From the NCBI GenBank assembly GCA_017996175.1, contig JAGOHK010000004.1, positions 1 through 64,000 on the forward strand: a DNA stretch of 64,000 nt, written 5' to 3'. Source of the stretch: Leptospiraceae bacterium (GTDB lineage Bacteria; Spirochaetota; Leptospiria; Leptospirales; Leptospiraceae). Numbering within the stretch: position 1 is the stretch's first letter; each line of letters starts with the position of its first letter. The notes beneath the pieces are model-generated. The model had not been told where the DNA came from, made no database searches, and saw nothing but the letters and a program-made list of their open reading frames with translations. Positions 7,522 through 15,969 of this stretch are shown piece by piece. The position numbers and the translations under genes were made by a program.

Positions 7522-8700
7522 ATGAAATGGGAAATGGTGAAGTTGGGGGATTTATGCACGATAGTGAGAGGTAGCTCGCCACGACCTAAAGGTGATTCTC
7601 GATACTACGGCGGAAAAATTCCTCGGTTAATGATAGAAGATATAACAAGAGATGGAATGTATGTTACTCCGAGAGTAGACTCCTTAACTGAGGAGGGTGC
7701 AAAGCTAAGCCGCCCAATGAAAAAGGGTGATATGGTAATTACAGTTAGCGGCAGAACAGGAGTGCCCGCCATATTGAATGTTGATGCTTGTATTCATGAC
7801 GGTTTTGTTGGATTTAGAAATTTATCTAATACTATTGATAAAATTTTTCTTTATCATTATTTAGAGAGTTTAACAGAAATTACAAGCCAACAAGCAGTAG
7901 GCGCAATTTTTAAAAATCTAACAACAGAACAACTTAGCAATCTCCGAATCCCTCTTCCTCCTCTCTCTGTGCAGAAAGAGATTGCGGAGATACTGGATAC
8001 TGCCGATGCACTGCGCAAGAAAGACAACGAGCTTCTCAAAAAATACGACGAACTAGCCCAGTCCATCTTCATAGAAATGTTCGGCGACCCAGTGAGAAAT
8101 GAGAAAGGATGGGAAGTGAAGACTATTGAAAGTGTTATCAATAAAGAACGCCCAATCACATACGGAATACTGATGCCGGGTCCAAATATAAAACCAAATG
8201 GAGTTCCATATATTCGAGTAGTTGATATTAAAAATAATATGATTTTAGAGGATCAAGTTTATTATACGACAAAAGATATTGCTGCGGCTTACAAGCGTTC
8301 TACTCTCAAAGAAAATGATATTTTATATTCTATTCGAGGTCATGTAGGACGTTCATGCATTGTCAAGCCTTCGATGGCTGGTGCAAATATTACACAAGAT
8401 ACTGCACGCCTAGACTTCAATGATGAGATTATTAATGAGTATGCACTTGAGTATATGAAATCTGATTCATTTTCGAGAATAGTTAAACCATTAGTTCGAG
8501 GAGCAGCAGTAAAAGGTTTAAATTTAGGAGATTTAAAAAAGTTACCTATCCCAATTCCTGATTTGAAATTACAAAAAAAATTTAGAGATAAAATTGCTTT
8601 AGTTAATGAACAGAAATCAGCATTATCAATGTTAACCGGTTGCTCCAACAACCTATTCCACTCGCTACTACAAAAAGCATTCAAAGGTGAGTTGACGTAA
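7522..8700 (+). CDS. hsdS: Type I restriction-modification specificity subunit
   Basis: This is the DNA-recognition subunit of the type I system, about 392 residues. It has two target-recognition domains, each ending in a conserved helical spacer. The first spacer, PLPPLSVQKEIAEILDTADA, lies near residues 145-165. The second is the shorter PIPDLKLQKKFRDKIALVNE near the C-terminus. The protein ends HSLLQKAFKGELT, the usual HsdS tail. I start it at the ATG at 7522 (MKWEMVKLGDL); the in-frame ATG at 7495 lies in repeat DNA. Its last ~55 bases are reiterated downstream. It lies 3.7 kb from hsdM and 2.2 kb from hsdR, with accessory modules between them. Confidence 0.92.
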   Translation: MKWEMVKLGDLCTIVRGSSPRPKGDSRYYGGKIPRLMIEDITRDGMYVTPRVDSLTEEGAKLSRPMKKGDMVITVSGRTGVPAILNVDACIHDGFVGFRNLSNTIDKIFLYHYLESLTEITSQQAVGAIFKNLTTEQLSNLRIPLPPLSVQKEIAEILDTADALRKKDNELLKKYDELAQSIFIEMFGDPVRNEKGWEVKTIESVINKERPITYGILMPGPNIKPNGVPYIRVVDIKNNMILEDQVYYTTKDIAAAYKRSTLKENDILYSIRGHVGRSCIVKPSMAGANITQDTARLDFNDEIINEYALEYMKSDSFSRIVKPLVRGAAVKGLNLGDLKKLPIPIPDLKLQKKFRDKIALVNEQKSALSMLTGCSNNLFHSLLQKAFKGELT

Positions 8701-9094
8701 ATCCCTTCGATGCATTAACAATAAAAACATCGGTGTTCATCCGTGTCCACCGGTGGTAATCTTTTATTACCCACACCAACAACCTATTTCATTCACTCCT
8801 ACAAAAAGCATTCAAAGGTGAGCTGACATAAATCCCTTCGACGCATTAACAATAAAAACATCGGTGTTCATCCGTGTTCATCCGTGGTTAATCTTCCATT
8901 ACCCACACCAACAACCTATTCCACTCGCTACTACAAAAAGCATTCAAAGGTGAGTTGACGTAAATCCCTTCGATGCATTAACAATAAAAACATCGGTGTT
9001 CATCCGTGTGCATCGGTGGTAATCTTTTATTACCCACACCAACAACCTATTCCACTCACTACTACAAAAAGCATTCAAAGGTGAGCTGACGTAA
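8646..9094 (+). repeat. hsdS-tail repeat array, copies 1-4
   Basis: Starts of the unit CAACAACCTATTCCACTCGC lie at 8646, 8777, 8909 and 9040, a period of 131-132 bp. The first copy is the true end of hsdS. Each later copy still encodes NNLFHSLLQKAFKGEL followed by a stop. A linker ATCCCTTCGA.GCATTAACAA and a reversed ACGGATG/CCGTGG-word tail follow. Copy 4 is cut after its stop at 9094. Three more copies start at 9902, 10023 and 10803. Confidence 0.95.
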
Positions 9095-9102
9095 AAAAGG
9101 TC

Positions 9103-9204
9103 TCTCACAGAGGGCACAGAGCGGTGCATTGAGTTTATCGAAATGTTCACTGAGAGTATTTTAGTATAGAGGCTTTCTCTGTGATCTCCGTGGACTCTGT
9201 GAGA
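9103..9204 (+). repeat. CACAGAG-word inverted repeat
   Basis: TCTCACAGAG at 9103-9112 is matched by CTCTGTGAGA at 9195-9204, with further CACAGAG/CTCTGTG words between. The element sits directly after the truncated fourth hsdS-tail copy and before the TA-like gene at 9289. It belongs to the CACAGAG-word repeats also found in the 210-bp repeat and near 19976. Confidence 0.65.
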
Positions 9205-9288
9205 AAAAACATCTCTTTTCATCAGTGGTAATCTTTAAAATTTTTTTTAATTGACAATTATAAAAAACAGAAATTTACTAGAAATGCT

Positions 9289-9558
9289 ATGGTGCTTGTT
9301 GACAAACAAACTCTAATTCATTGGATGCTTCTTGATTCGCTTTCAAAAGAAAGTCATTATCGAGAGAAGATTTCCATATTTAAAAACAAATACAAAACTG
9401 ATTTTCTAACATTTCAAAGCCGGGTTGAAAATGCCGAAAAAGAGTCATTCGAAGAATGGGATGATTATATTGAATGGGATGCCTATGAAGGTTTTTTAAG
9501 TCGTATAAAGGAACGAGTAAGTGACATCCGAAACGGAAATATTCAATTGGTTGGATAA
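9289..9558 (+). CDS. TumE-partner-type small protein (putative antitoxin)
   Basis: This 89-residue acidic protein has the pattern LDSLSKESHYREKISIFKNK and then WDDYIEWDAYEG. I associate that pattern with small proteins encoded directly upstream of TumE/DUF6516-type toxins. A remnant of such a toxin begins in the next frame at 9551, overlapping the end of this gene. It is placed between truncated hsdS-tail copy 4 and copy 5. The antitoxin role is inferred from the neighbour. Confidence 0.55.
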   Translation: MVLVDKQTLIHWMLLDSLSKESHYREKISIFKNKYKTDFLTFQSRVENAEKESFEEWDDYIEWDAYEGFLSRIKERVSDIRNGNIQLVG

Positions 9559-9655
9559 TAGCCAAATTGTATCTCGCTATGAAGTTCTGGATTTTCAAGA
9601 GGATAATGAAAGTTATCTACTCACCATCGTCACGAACAAAACGAAGACAATGTAA
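9551..9655 (+). pseudogene. TumE/DUF6516-like toxin, N-terminal remnant
   Basis: An open frame from the TTG at 9551 reads SQIVSRYEVLDFQEDNESYL and ends after 34 residues. The YEVLDF/ESYLL pattern is the beginning of TumE/DUF6516 proteins, which are normally about 100 residues long. The rest of the domain is missing. A 22-codon frame (9655-9723) that follows has no recognisable content. This is probably a decayed toxin beside its surviving partner. Confidence 0.5.
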
Positions 9656-9750
9656 TGGAAAATAAAGAAGTCGCTTTAATAGACATTTTGAAATTTATTC
9701 TAAATAAGTTTTTTAAGGATTAAAGAAAGAAGGATATTGAGAGGTCAATT

Positions 9751-9885
9751 ATGGAACAGATGCCAATTTGGTTTATTGTATGCGGGGTTTTTGTTTTTGT
9801 TGGAGGACTTGCGCTTATGGCTAAAGGTCTTGTAGGAATGATTGGAAGAGAAGTAAAAAAACAATTAGATACTAAGTTCAAATAA
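9751..9885 (+). CDS. Small single-pass membrane protein
   Basis: This is a 44-residue open frame with a GAGAGG ribosome site 8 bases before its ATG. The sequence is one hydrophobic helix (WFIVCGVFVFVGGLALMA) followed by a basic tail (REVKKQLDTKFK). It lies just before hsdS-tail copy 5. Small hydrophobic proteins of this type occur as type I TA toxins and as membrane modulators, but nothing here identifies which. The gene call rests on the ribosome site and the coherent composition. Confidence 0.45.
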   Translation: MEQMPIWFIVCGVFVFVGGLALMAKGLVGMIGREVKKQLDTKFK

Positions 9886-9901
9886 CAACCATTACCCACA
9901 C

Positions 9902-10140
9902 CAACAACCTATTCCACTCGCTACTACAAAAAGCATTCAAAGGTGAACTGACGTAAATCTCTTCGATGCACAGACAATAAAAACATCGGTGTCCATCGGT
10001 GGTAATCTTTTATTATCCACACCAACAACCTATTCCACTCACTACTACAAAAAGCATTCAAAGGTGAGTTGACGTAAACCCCTTCAATGCACTGATAAGA
10101 AAAACATCCGTGTGCATCTGTGTTCATCCGTGGTTAAATT
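9902..10140 (+). repeat. hsdS-tail repeat array, copies 5 and 6
   Basis: Two consecutive units start at 9902 and 10023. The first is 121 bp long, about 10 bp shorter than the upstream units because part of its ACGGATG-word tail is missing. Both keep the hsdS-tail codons and stop. The DUF433/DUF5615 pair begins about 50 bases after copy 6. Confidence 0.92.
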
Positions 10141-10156
10141 TTTTCCAAAAAATGAC

Positions 10157-10184
10157 TTGCCAATTTATTTAAACTAGTTAGTAA
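10157..10184 (+). promoter_or_regulatory. Candidate promoter of the DUF433/DUF5615 pair
   Basis: TTGCCA (10157-10162) and TAGTAA (10179-10184) are separated by 16 bases and lie 9 bases before the DUF433 ATG. The match to a sigma-70-type promoter is moderate. It would give a very short leader. It is the only promoter-like pair seen between repeat copy 6 and the gene. Confidence 0.35.
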
Positions 10185-10192
10185 TAAAAAGT

Positions 10193-10417
10193 ATGGACTA
10201 TAAAACTAGAATTACATCTGATCCGGGAATTATGCTTGGAAAGCCAATCATCAAAGGCACTCGAATTACAATAGAACTAATCTTACGTAAACTATCAGAA
10301 AAGAATTCTATCGAAAAATTATTACAATCCTATCCTCATTTAGAAGCGGCTGATATATATGCCGCTTTAAGTTATGCGGCTGACATGCTTTCTAAGGAAG
10401 AGCTCATTGCAAGTTAG
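10193..10417 (+). CDS. DUF433 family antitoxin
   Basis: This 74-residue DUF433 protein has a small winged-helix-like fold and is the usual antitoxin of DUF5615 PIN-like toxins. The family signature is present: ITSDPGIMLGKPIIKGTRIT, then IEKLLQSYPHLEAADIYAAL. The toxin gene starts at a TTG inside its last codons, so the two are translationally coupled. Together they form a complete-looking TA unit lying between copies 6 and 7 of the hsdS-tail repeat. Confidence 0.92.
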   Translation: MDYKTRITSDPGIMLGKPIIKGTRITIELILRKLSEKNSIEKLLQSYPHLEAADIYAALSYAADMLSKEELIAS

Positions 10418-10778
10418 AATTATCGCAGACGAAAATATCGATGCCTATATTATTGAGTCATTGCGAAATGAGAATTATGAAGTATTATCCATTCGCGAAA
10501 GCTATCGTGGGATCAAAGATATTGAAATCATCGTGATGGCAAACGAAAGAGAATGTTTGATTCTAACGGAAGACAAAGATTTTGGAGAATGGATTTTTTC
10601 TCATAAATCAGAATCAGCAGGAGTTATTTTCCTTAGATACGAAGATAAAGACATGGAAGAAATAATTTTTGCCGTCAAAAAAATTCTTTCTGAATACGGA
10701 GAAAATCTTTACGGAAAATTTAGCGTCGTAACAAAACGCAAAATTCGAATCCGAGATATAATAGATAAGATATTTTAA
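10407..10778 (+). CDS. DUF5615 PIN-like toxin
   Basis: This is the PIN-like nuclease partner of the DUF433 protein, 123 residues from the TTG at 10407. The N-terminal RIIADENID carries the first acidic pair, and LILTEDKDFGEW carries the second, a typical arrangement for metal-binding DUF5615 domains. The 11-base overlap with the antitoxin gene supports the TTG over the upstream ATG at 10374. It is predicted to cut RNA when unopposed; the target is unknown. It ends 24 bases before hsdS-tail repeat copy 7. Confidence 0.9.
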   Translation: MQVRIIADENIDAYIIESLRNENYEVLSIRESYRGIKDIEIIVMANERECLILTEDKDFGEWIFSHKSESAGVIFLRYEDKDMEEIIFAVKKILSEYGENLYGKFSVVTKRKIRIRDIIDKIF

Positions 10779-10802
10779 TAAACTAACAACCATTACCCAC
10801 AC

Positions 10803-10918
10803 CAACAACCTATTCCACTCGCTCCTACAAAAAGCATTCAAAGGTGAACTGACATAAACCCCTTCGACGCACAGACAATAAAAACATCCGTGTCCATCTG
10901 TGTTCATCCGTGGTAAAC
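10803..10918 (+). repeat. hsdS-tail repeat array, copy 7
   Basis: This last copy of the hsdS-tail unit ends in reversed ACGGATG words (CATCCGTGTCCATCTGTGTT) and lies 35 bases before the hsdR start. It still carries the AAAAAGCATTCAAAGGTGAA codons and a stop. Confidence 0.92.
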
Positions 10919-10952
10919 TTCCGCTCTTTCCAATCAGATAAAGAGTAAAGAG

Positions 10953-13900
10953 ATGAGTAATTTTACTTTCCTAAAACCAAATTGGACAGCACTTTCAGAA
11001 GATCCTATTGAAGCAGAAAAAAATATTTTTCGTGCGCCGATGTATACGGCTATGCTTTGCAGGAAGAACCTAGAAGATTGGGTAAGATTTATTTTTGAGC
11101 ATGATGCTGATTTGGAACTTCCTTATGATGACTCTCTTAGTTCCCTATTACATGATGAAAAATTTAAAACGTTAGTCGGGAGAGATAGATTTACTCAATT
11201 AAATCTTATTCGCAAATTAGGAAACACCGCCGTTCATACGAAGGCAAAGATCCAGACAAATGAGGCACTGTATGTAGTAAAACTCCTACATGGATTTACT
11301 GCCTGGGTAGTTCGGGTCTATAGCCAAAAGAAGCCAGAAATTCCAGCGTTTGAAGAGTCGTTAATTCCAAGAGAAACAGGAAAGGATAAAACAAAAGAAG
11401 AACTAAAAAATCTTGAACTAAAATTTCACGAGCAACAGAGTGAATTAAAAAAAGTTAAGGAAGAATTAGAAAAATACAAAGCGGCTAAGGAAAGTTATCT
11501 ACCACTCTCCGAGCCAGTCGTAAAAGATATAACAGAAGCTGAAACTAGAAAGATTTACATTGATACACTTCTCCGAGAAGCAGGTTGGGAACCATACGAG
11601 AAAAATGTTCGAGAATATCCGATTAAAAATTGTATTCCGCAGGCAGACAAATCGCTTGGCGACGGTTTTGCTGACTACGTTCTCTGGGGGGATAATGGCA
11701 AACCGCTAGCTGTCGTGGAAGCCAAACGAACTAAAAAAGACAAAGACACAGGAAGAGAACAAGCTAGACTCTACGCAAATGGATTAGAAAGAGATTTTGG
11801 ACAACGCCCGATAGTATTTTATTCAAACGGCTATGAGACCGGTATATGGGATGACACGCATTATCCGCCACGTAATGTATTTGGATTTTACACGAAAGAT
11901 GAGCTAGAGTTACTCATCCAGAGAAGAACTTCTAAAAAGTCACTTGCTAGTGAAACAATCAACTTAGCAATCACCGAAAGACCATACCAACAAGAAGCAA
12001 TCCGTCGAGTATCCGAAGCATTAGAACGAAAACAAAGAGATGCACTCCTCATCATGGCAACTGGAACAGGCAAAACAAGAGTTGCCGCTTCTATCGTTGA
12101 TTTTTTGAGCAAAGCTAATTGGGCAAAAAGAGTTTTATTTCTTGCGGATAGAATTCCACTCGTCGAGCAAGCAAAGAAAAGTTTTAATGATTGTCTACCG
12201 AATTTGCCAGGAGTAAATTTGGTTGAAGAAAAAGAAGATGATAGTAGTCGAATTGTATTTTCCACCTATCAAACCTTAATCAATCTAATTGATGGTGAAA
12301 CCGATGGAGACAATCGTTTGTATGGTGTAGGTCATTTTGATGTAATTATATTCGATGAGATTCATCGCTCCGTTTACAATCGTTATAAAGCTATTTTTAA
12401 ATATTTTGATGGAATTAGAATTGGACTCACCGCAACCCCTAAAACGGAAACAAGTAAGGATACGTATGAACTGTTTGGAATGGAAGCGAATAATCCAACG
12501 TTTGCGTATGAATTAGACGAGGCGGTGCGAGATGGTTTCTTGGTTCCACCTGTTGCGATATCCGTGCCTACAAAGTTTCATCGAGAAGGAATTAAATACT
12601 CCGAGTTAAGCGAAGAGGAAAAAGCTGAATACGAAGAAAAATTTTCTGATCCAATCACAGAGGAATTGGTAAAACAAGAAATAGAATCAGATGCACTCAA
12701 TGATTGGTTGTTTAATGCAAATACAGTAGACCAAATTCTATCTCATATTATGCAAAATGGAATCAAAGTAGAAGGTGGAGATAAACTTGCAAAGACAATG
12801 ATATTTGCTCGTTCCCACAGTCATGCTAAGTTTATTGAAGATAGATTCAACAAGCAATTCAAACAATACAGAGGAGAATTCTTACGAGTAATCGACTACC
12901 AAGAAGAACAAAGAAAATCTTTACTAGAATCTTTTAAGGATAACGAACGTTTTCCGCAAATTGCAGTTTCGGTAGATATGCTAGATACCGGAATAGATGT
13001 CCCAGAAGTTTCTAACTTAGTTTTCTACAAACCAGTAAAGAGTCTTACAAAATTCTGGCAGATGGTCGGACGCGGGACGAGACTTTGTAAAAACCTACTT
13101 GGTATCGGGCAACACAAAAAAGAATTTCTCATCTTTGACTTTTGCGAGAACTTTGAGTTTTTTGCCGTTAACCCCAAAGGCATTAAGACCAATATGATAA
13201 AGTCATTAAGCCAACGACTTTTTGAATTAAGATTGAGGCTTGCCGTTATTCTCTCCAAAGAAGAAAGTCCTGAATTAAAAAAATATTCAGAACAAATCTT
13301 AACCCGACTTGTAGAACAAACACAATCACTCGATTTACAGAGTTTTATAGTTAGGCAAAATCTACAAGTTGTAGAAAAGTATAGAGATATACAAGCATGG
13401 AATGACTTGAGCGACTTAGACATAAAAGAAATCTTCGATAATATCGCGCCTATCGTTCCAGAAAAAGATACAGATGAAAAAACAAAACGATTTGATACGA
13501 TTCTATTTGATCTACAGATACGAACACAGATTGGTGGAAAATCCATTGATGACTTAGTAAAAAGAGTCAAGTCTGTAGCAGGTCAATTAAGCAAAAAAGG
13601 AAACCTCCCAAAAGTTGCCGAGAAAATGGATATTATCCGCGAAATCCAAGAAGATAGTTTTTGGAAAACTGCGGAAATTCCTTCTCTAGAAAAAATACGA
13701 ATTGAACTTAGGGATTTAGCCAAGTTCCTAGATACCGAGTCTACTCCTATCATTTATACTAATTTTGAAGATGAAATAGGATATGGGACGATAAATGATT
13801 TATCCTTTAATTTGAATGATCTAGATACCTACAAACGAAAAGTAGAAAGGTACCTCAAAGAAAATAATAATCATACAACTATTTATAAAATCAGAAATAA

Positions 13901-14291
13901 TCTACAAATTACACAAACAGATATTAAAGAATTAGAGCGTATGCTTTTTGATCAAGGGAGTCTAGGATCGAAGAAACAGTTTGTAGAGGCTTACGGCGAA
14001 CAACCGCTTGGTAAGTTTATCAGAAGTATAGTTGGGCTCGACGCAAAAGTTGCCAAAGAACTATTTGGAAAAATCCTTCTGAACCAAACTCTAAATGCAA
14101 GGCAGATTAAATTTATGGACACCATCATCAACTACTTGATTGTCAAAGGGATTATCGACCCAGCTATGTTATTTGAACCACCTTTTACTGATATCAGTTC
14201 GAACGGAATCAGTGATGTATTTGATGACACGACAGCTGATAAAATTATTTCATTGATTGAGGAAATAAACAAGAAAGCAGATGCGGCGTAG
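10953..14291 (+). CDS. hsdR: Type I restriction-modification restriction subunit (EcoEI-like)
   Basis: This is the DNA-translocating endonuclease subunit, 1,112 residues and apparently intact. A DUF4145-like N-terminal domain (residues 20-120) and a short charged coiled coil come first. The PD-(D/E)XK nuclease follows, with GDGFADYVLW and LAVVEAKR near residues 236-258. The helicase motor has Walker A ATGTGKT near 369, FDEIH near 467, the TATPK motif near 490 and QMVGRGTRL near 700. An EcoEI-type C-terminal domain finishes the protein. A ribosome site (AAAGAG) precedes the ATG. With hsdM interrupted, the modification status of the host must be checked, since an active HsdR without methylation would be toxic; HsdR does not cleave without HsdM. 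Confidence 0.95.
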   Translation: MSNFTFLKPNWTALSEDPIEAEKNIFRAPMYTAMLCRKNLEDWVRFIFEHDADLELPYDDSLSSLLHDEKFKTLVGRDRFTQLNLIRKLGNTAVHTKAKIQTNEALYVVKLLHGFTAWVVRVYSQKKPEIPAFEESLIPRETGKDKTKEELKNLELKFHEQQSELKKVKEELEKYKAAKESYLPLSEPVVKDITEAETRKIYIDTLLREAGWEPYEKNVREYPIKNCIPQADKSLGDGFADYVLWGDNGKPLAVVEAKRTKKDKDTGREQARLYANGLERDFGQRPIVFYSNGYETGIWDDTHYPPRNVFGFYTKDELELLIQRRTSKKSLASETINLAITERPYQQEAIRRVSEALERKQRDALLIMATGTGKTRVAASIVDFLSKANWAKRVLFLADRIPLVEQAKKSFNDCLPNLPGVNLVEEKEDDSSRIVFSTYQTLINLIDGETDGDNRLYGVGHFDVIIFDEIHRSVYNRYKAIFKYFDGIRIGLTATPKTETSKDTYELFGMEANNPTFAYELDEAVRDGFLVPPVAISVPTKFHREGIKYSELSEEEKAEYEEKFSDPITEELVKQEIESDALNDWLFNANTVDQILSHIMQNGIKVEGGDKLAKTMIFARSHSHAKFIEDRFNKQFKQYRGEFLRVIDYQEEQRKSLLESFKDNERFPQIAVSVDMLDTGIDVPEVSNLVFYKPVKSLTKFWQMVGRGTRLCKNLLGIGQHKKEFLIFDFCENFEFFAVNPKGIKTNMIKSLSQRLFELRLRLAVILSKEESPELKKYSEQILTRLVEQTQSLDLQSFIVRQNLQVVEKYRDIQAWNDLSDLDIKEIFDNIAPIVPEKDTDEKTKRFDTILFDLQIRTQIGGKSIDDLVKRVKSVAGQLSKKGNLPKVAEKMDIIREIQEDSFWKTAEIPSLEKIRIELRDLAKFLDTESTPIIYTNFEDEIGYGTINDLSFNLNDLDTYKRKVERYLKENNNHTTIYKIRNNLQITQTDIKELERMLFDQGSLGSKKQFVEAYGEQPLGKFIRSIVGLDAKVAKELFGKILLNQTLNARQIKFMDTIINYLIVKGIIDPAMLFEPPFTDISSNGISDVFDDTTADKIISLIEEINKKADAA

Positions 14292-14765
14292 TTAATAAAA
14301 CAAAAATTTTCCCTAGATTCGGAACACAGTGTTCCACATCTTGACCTAGGCTTTTCTGTCTACCAAACAGGGTTTGAAAATCTTAGCCAGTTTAAAGTAG
14401 GCTCGATTCTTAGTTCTAGTAAGAATGGTAAGTCTTATTCGTTTCAAATTACTTCTAACACAAAAGAGCTGTTTACCTACAAAGCGTTTTTGCTTAGAGT
14501 TATTGACGGCGATACTCTACAAGTTCGTATTGATTTGGGTTTTTCAATTGTTATCGAGCAACGGCTGCGGCTACGCGGATTAGACGCTCCTGAACTTGGG
14601 ACAGGTCAAGGTTTAGCGACGAAGAGGTTTGTTGAGTCGAGGTTAAAGGATTGTAAGTTTTTAATTATTAAAACGCATGGTTCGGATAAATATGATCGTT
14701 ATTTAGTGGGGGGTTCACGATGGGTGGATACGATTAGCGAAGCCCGTAGTAGCCCGGCGCATTAG
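14292..14765 (+). pseudogene. Staphylococcal-nuclease-like (TNase) protein, truncated at both ends
   Basis: The frame directly after the hsdR stop is open from 14292 with no plausible start. It reads into LLRVIDGDTLQVRIDLGF, LRLRGLDAPELGTGQG and KYDRYLV, the core of a thermonuclease domain with its conserved DGDT and the arginine of LRGLD. The usual C-terminal end is replaced after LVG by a GC-richer segment (SRWVDTISEARSSPAH). An N-terminal extension with FENLSQFKVG is also present without a start codon. It is probably a fragment of a larger gene left by recombination at the island edge. A second nuclease fragment lies at 31804. Confidence 0.75.
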
Positions 14766-14853
14766 CCGAGGAAGTAAAACAACATCAAAGTTAGGTTTTA
14801 CAAAACTAAAATAGCGCGCAACGCCCAAATAAATTGCAGTTAGCTTGGTTGTA

Positions 14854-15762
14854 TTAAAGGGAGGAAATTTTGTCGTCGATTACTTTTAGATAGGAGGATA
14901 ACTCGTCAGTTTCCCCTCGGTAGCGAGTTTCTGCGTTGTAGGTGTCTAGGATTTTTTCGCCGTCTACTATGTAGTTGTAAAGATACTCACCCGGACGAAG
15001 TTTTTTGCGGAGTTTAAAAATCCCATTACGATCTTTGTGGAGATAATCGTGTTCTGGATTCCATTGGTTAAAATCTCCTACGAGAGAAATCACTGATGCT
15101 TTGGGTTGGTAAATTTGAAATTCGACTGTTATGAAGTCTAAATCTTCTACCATTTCTTCAGAAATTACTCTTGCAGAAACTTGTTTTTCGAAATCAATAT
15201 GCTCAAGGGTATACTCGGAGTAATACGAACCCGCTCCATCGGAATGGCGATTCATATTTTCAATATCGTAATCAAATAAGTTATCAACTTTAAATTTGTA
15301 TTCGTAGGATAATACTGATTGGTCTTTTCTATCTTTAAAATCAGTTGGAACTAGAACATGAAAAATTCCATATTTATTCTTGGTCATGGGAGTACATCTC
15401 CAAGAAGAAAAATTTCCGCAAATAGAAACTTCTGAATTCTTTAACCCATTATATGTAAATAGAATTCCTGAATTGAGAAACTTCCCACGTTTGGTATACG
15501 CATCGATATCAATCATTTTGATATATCTTGGGGGAACGGCTCTTTTTAAACTTGCGATCTGCCAGTAGAAATAAATTTTACTATTCGTAACTTTTTCTTC
15601 CGAGCCTTCAAGTTCCTTGCTAGAATAAGATCCAATCCAATCAACAGTGTCTTGACCAATTACACTAAATCCGAATAGAGATAAGAATAGAAATAAAAAT
15701 AGATATTTTTTCCGAGATGTTTTTTTTCGGATGATTTTTACTTTCTTTTTGTTTTTGGACAT
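14854..15762 (-). CDS. Glycogen-binding-module (CBM48/AMPK-type) secreted protein
   Basis: This 302-residue protein begins with a basic N-terminus and a signal or anchor helix (YLFLFLFLSLFGFSVIG, residues 20-36). Two E-set modules of the AMPK/CBM48 type follow. The first contains VSICGNFSSWRCTPM, G-FH and YEYKFKVD near residues 110-165. The second contains ISLVGDFNQWNPE, FKLRKKLRPGEYLYNYIVDG near residues 225-270. These modules bind alpha-glucans or serve as interaction domains. No catalytic domain is present. It probably acts in the periplasm or on the outer membrane. Confidence 0.75.
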   Translation of the reverse strand: MSKNKKKVKIIRKKTSRKKYLFLFLFLSLFGFSVIGQDTVDWIGSYSSKELEGSEEKVTNSKIYFYWQIASLKRAVPPRYIKMIDIDAYTKRGKFLNSGILFTYNGLKNSEVSICGNFSSWRCTPMTKNKYGIFHVLVPTDFKDRKDQSVLSYEYKFKVDNLFDYDIENMNRHSDGAGSYYSEYTLEHIDFEKQVSARVISEEMVEDLDFITVEFQIYQPKASVISLVGDFNQWNPEHDYLHKDRNGIFKLRKKLRPGEYLYNYIVDGEKILDTYNAETRYRGETDELSSYLKVIDDKISSL

Positions 15763-15969
15763 GGTATATCTTTATTTATTATACCTGAGTTCTTTTGTTT
15801 CGAACATGAATATTCCTCACATTGGAACTTAGGCTAGTTATATTTATTTTCGAACTTATAGCTTTAAAAAACGTAATTTTTTTTTAACTTGGGAAGACTT
15901 CGAGAAATATTATAGCGAAATGTCTACCTTTTCCGATACTAATACTGACTCTCTTGAAATAGAAATAAT

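Noticed and set aside
8646-10918. CRISPR array
   Set aside because: The repeats are 50-130 bp long, include coding sequence and have genes, not short unique spacers, between them. No cas gene is present.
13025-13570. 181-codon minus-strand frame in hsdR
   Set aside because: It is antisense to conserved helicase motifs of HsdR and has no independent support.
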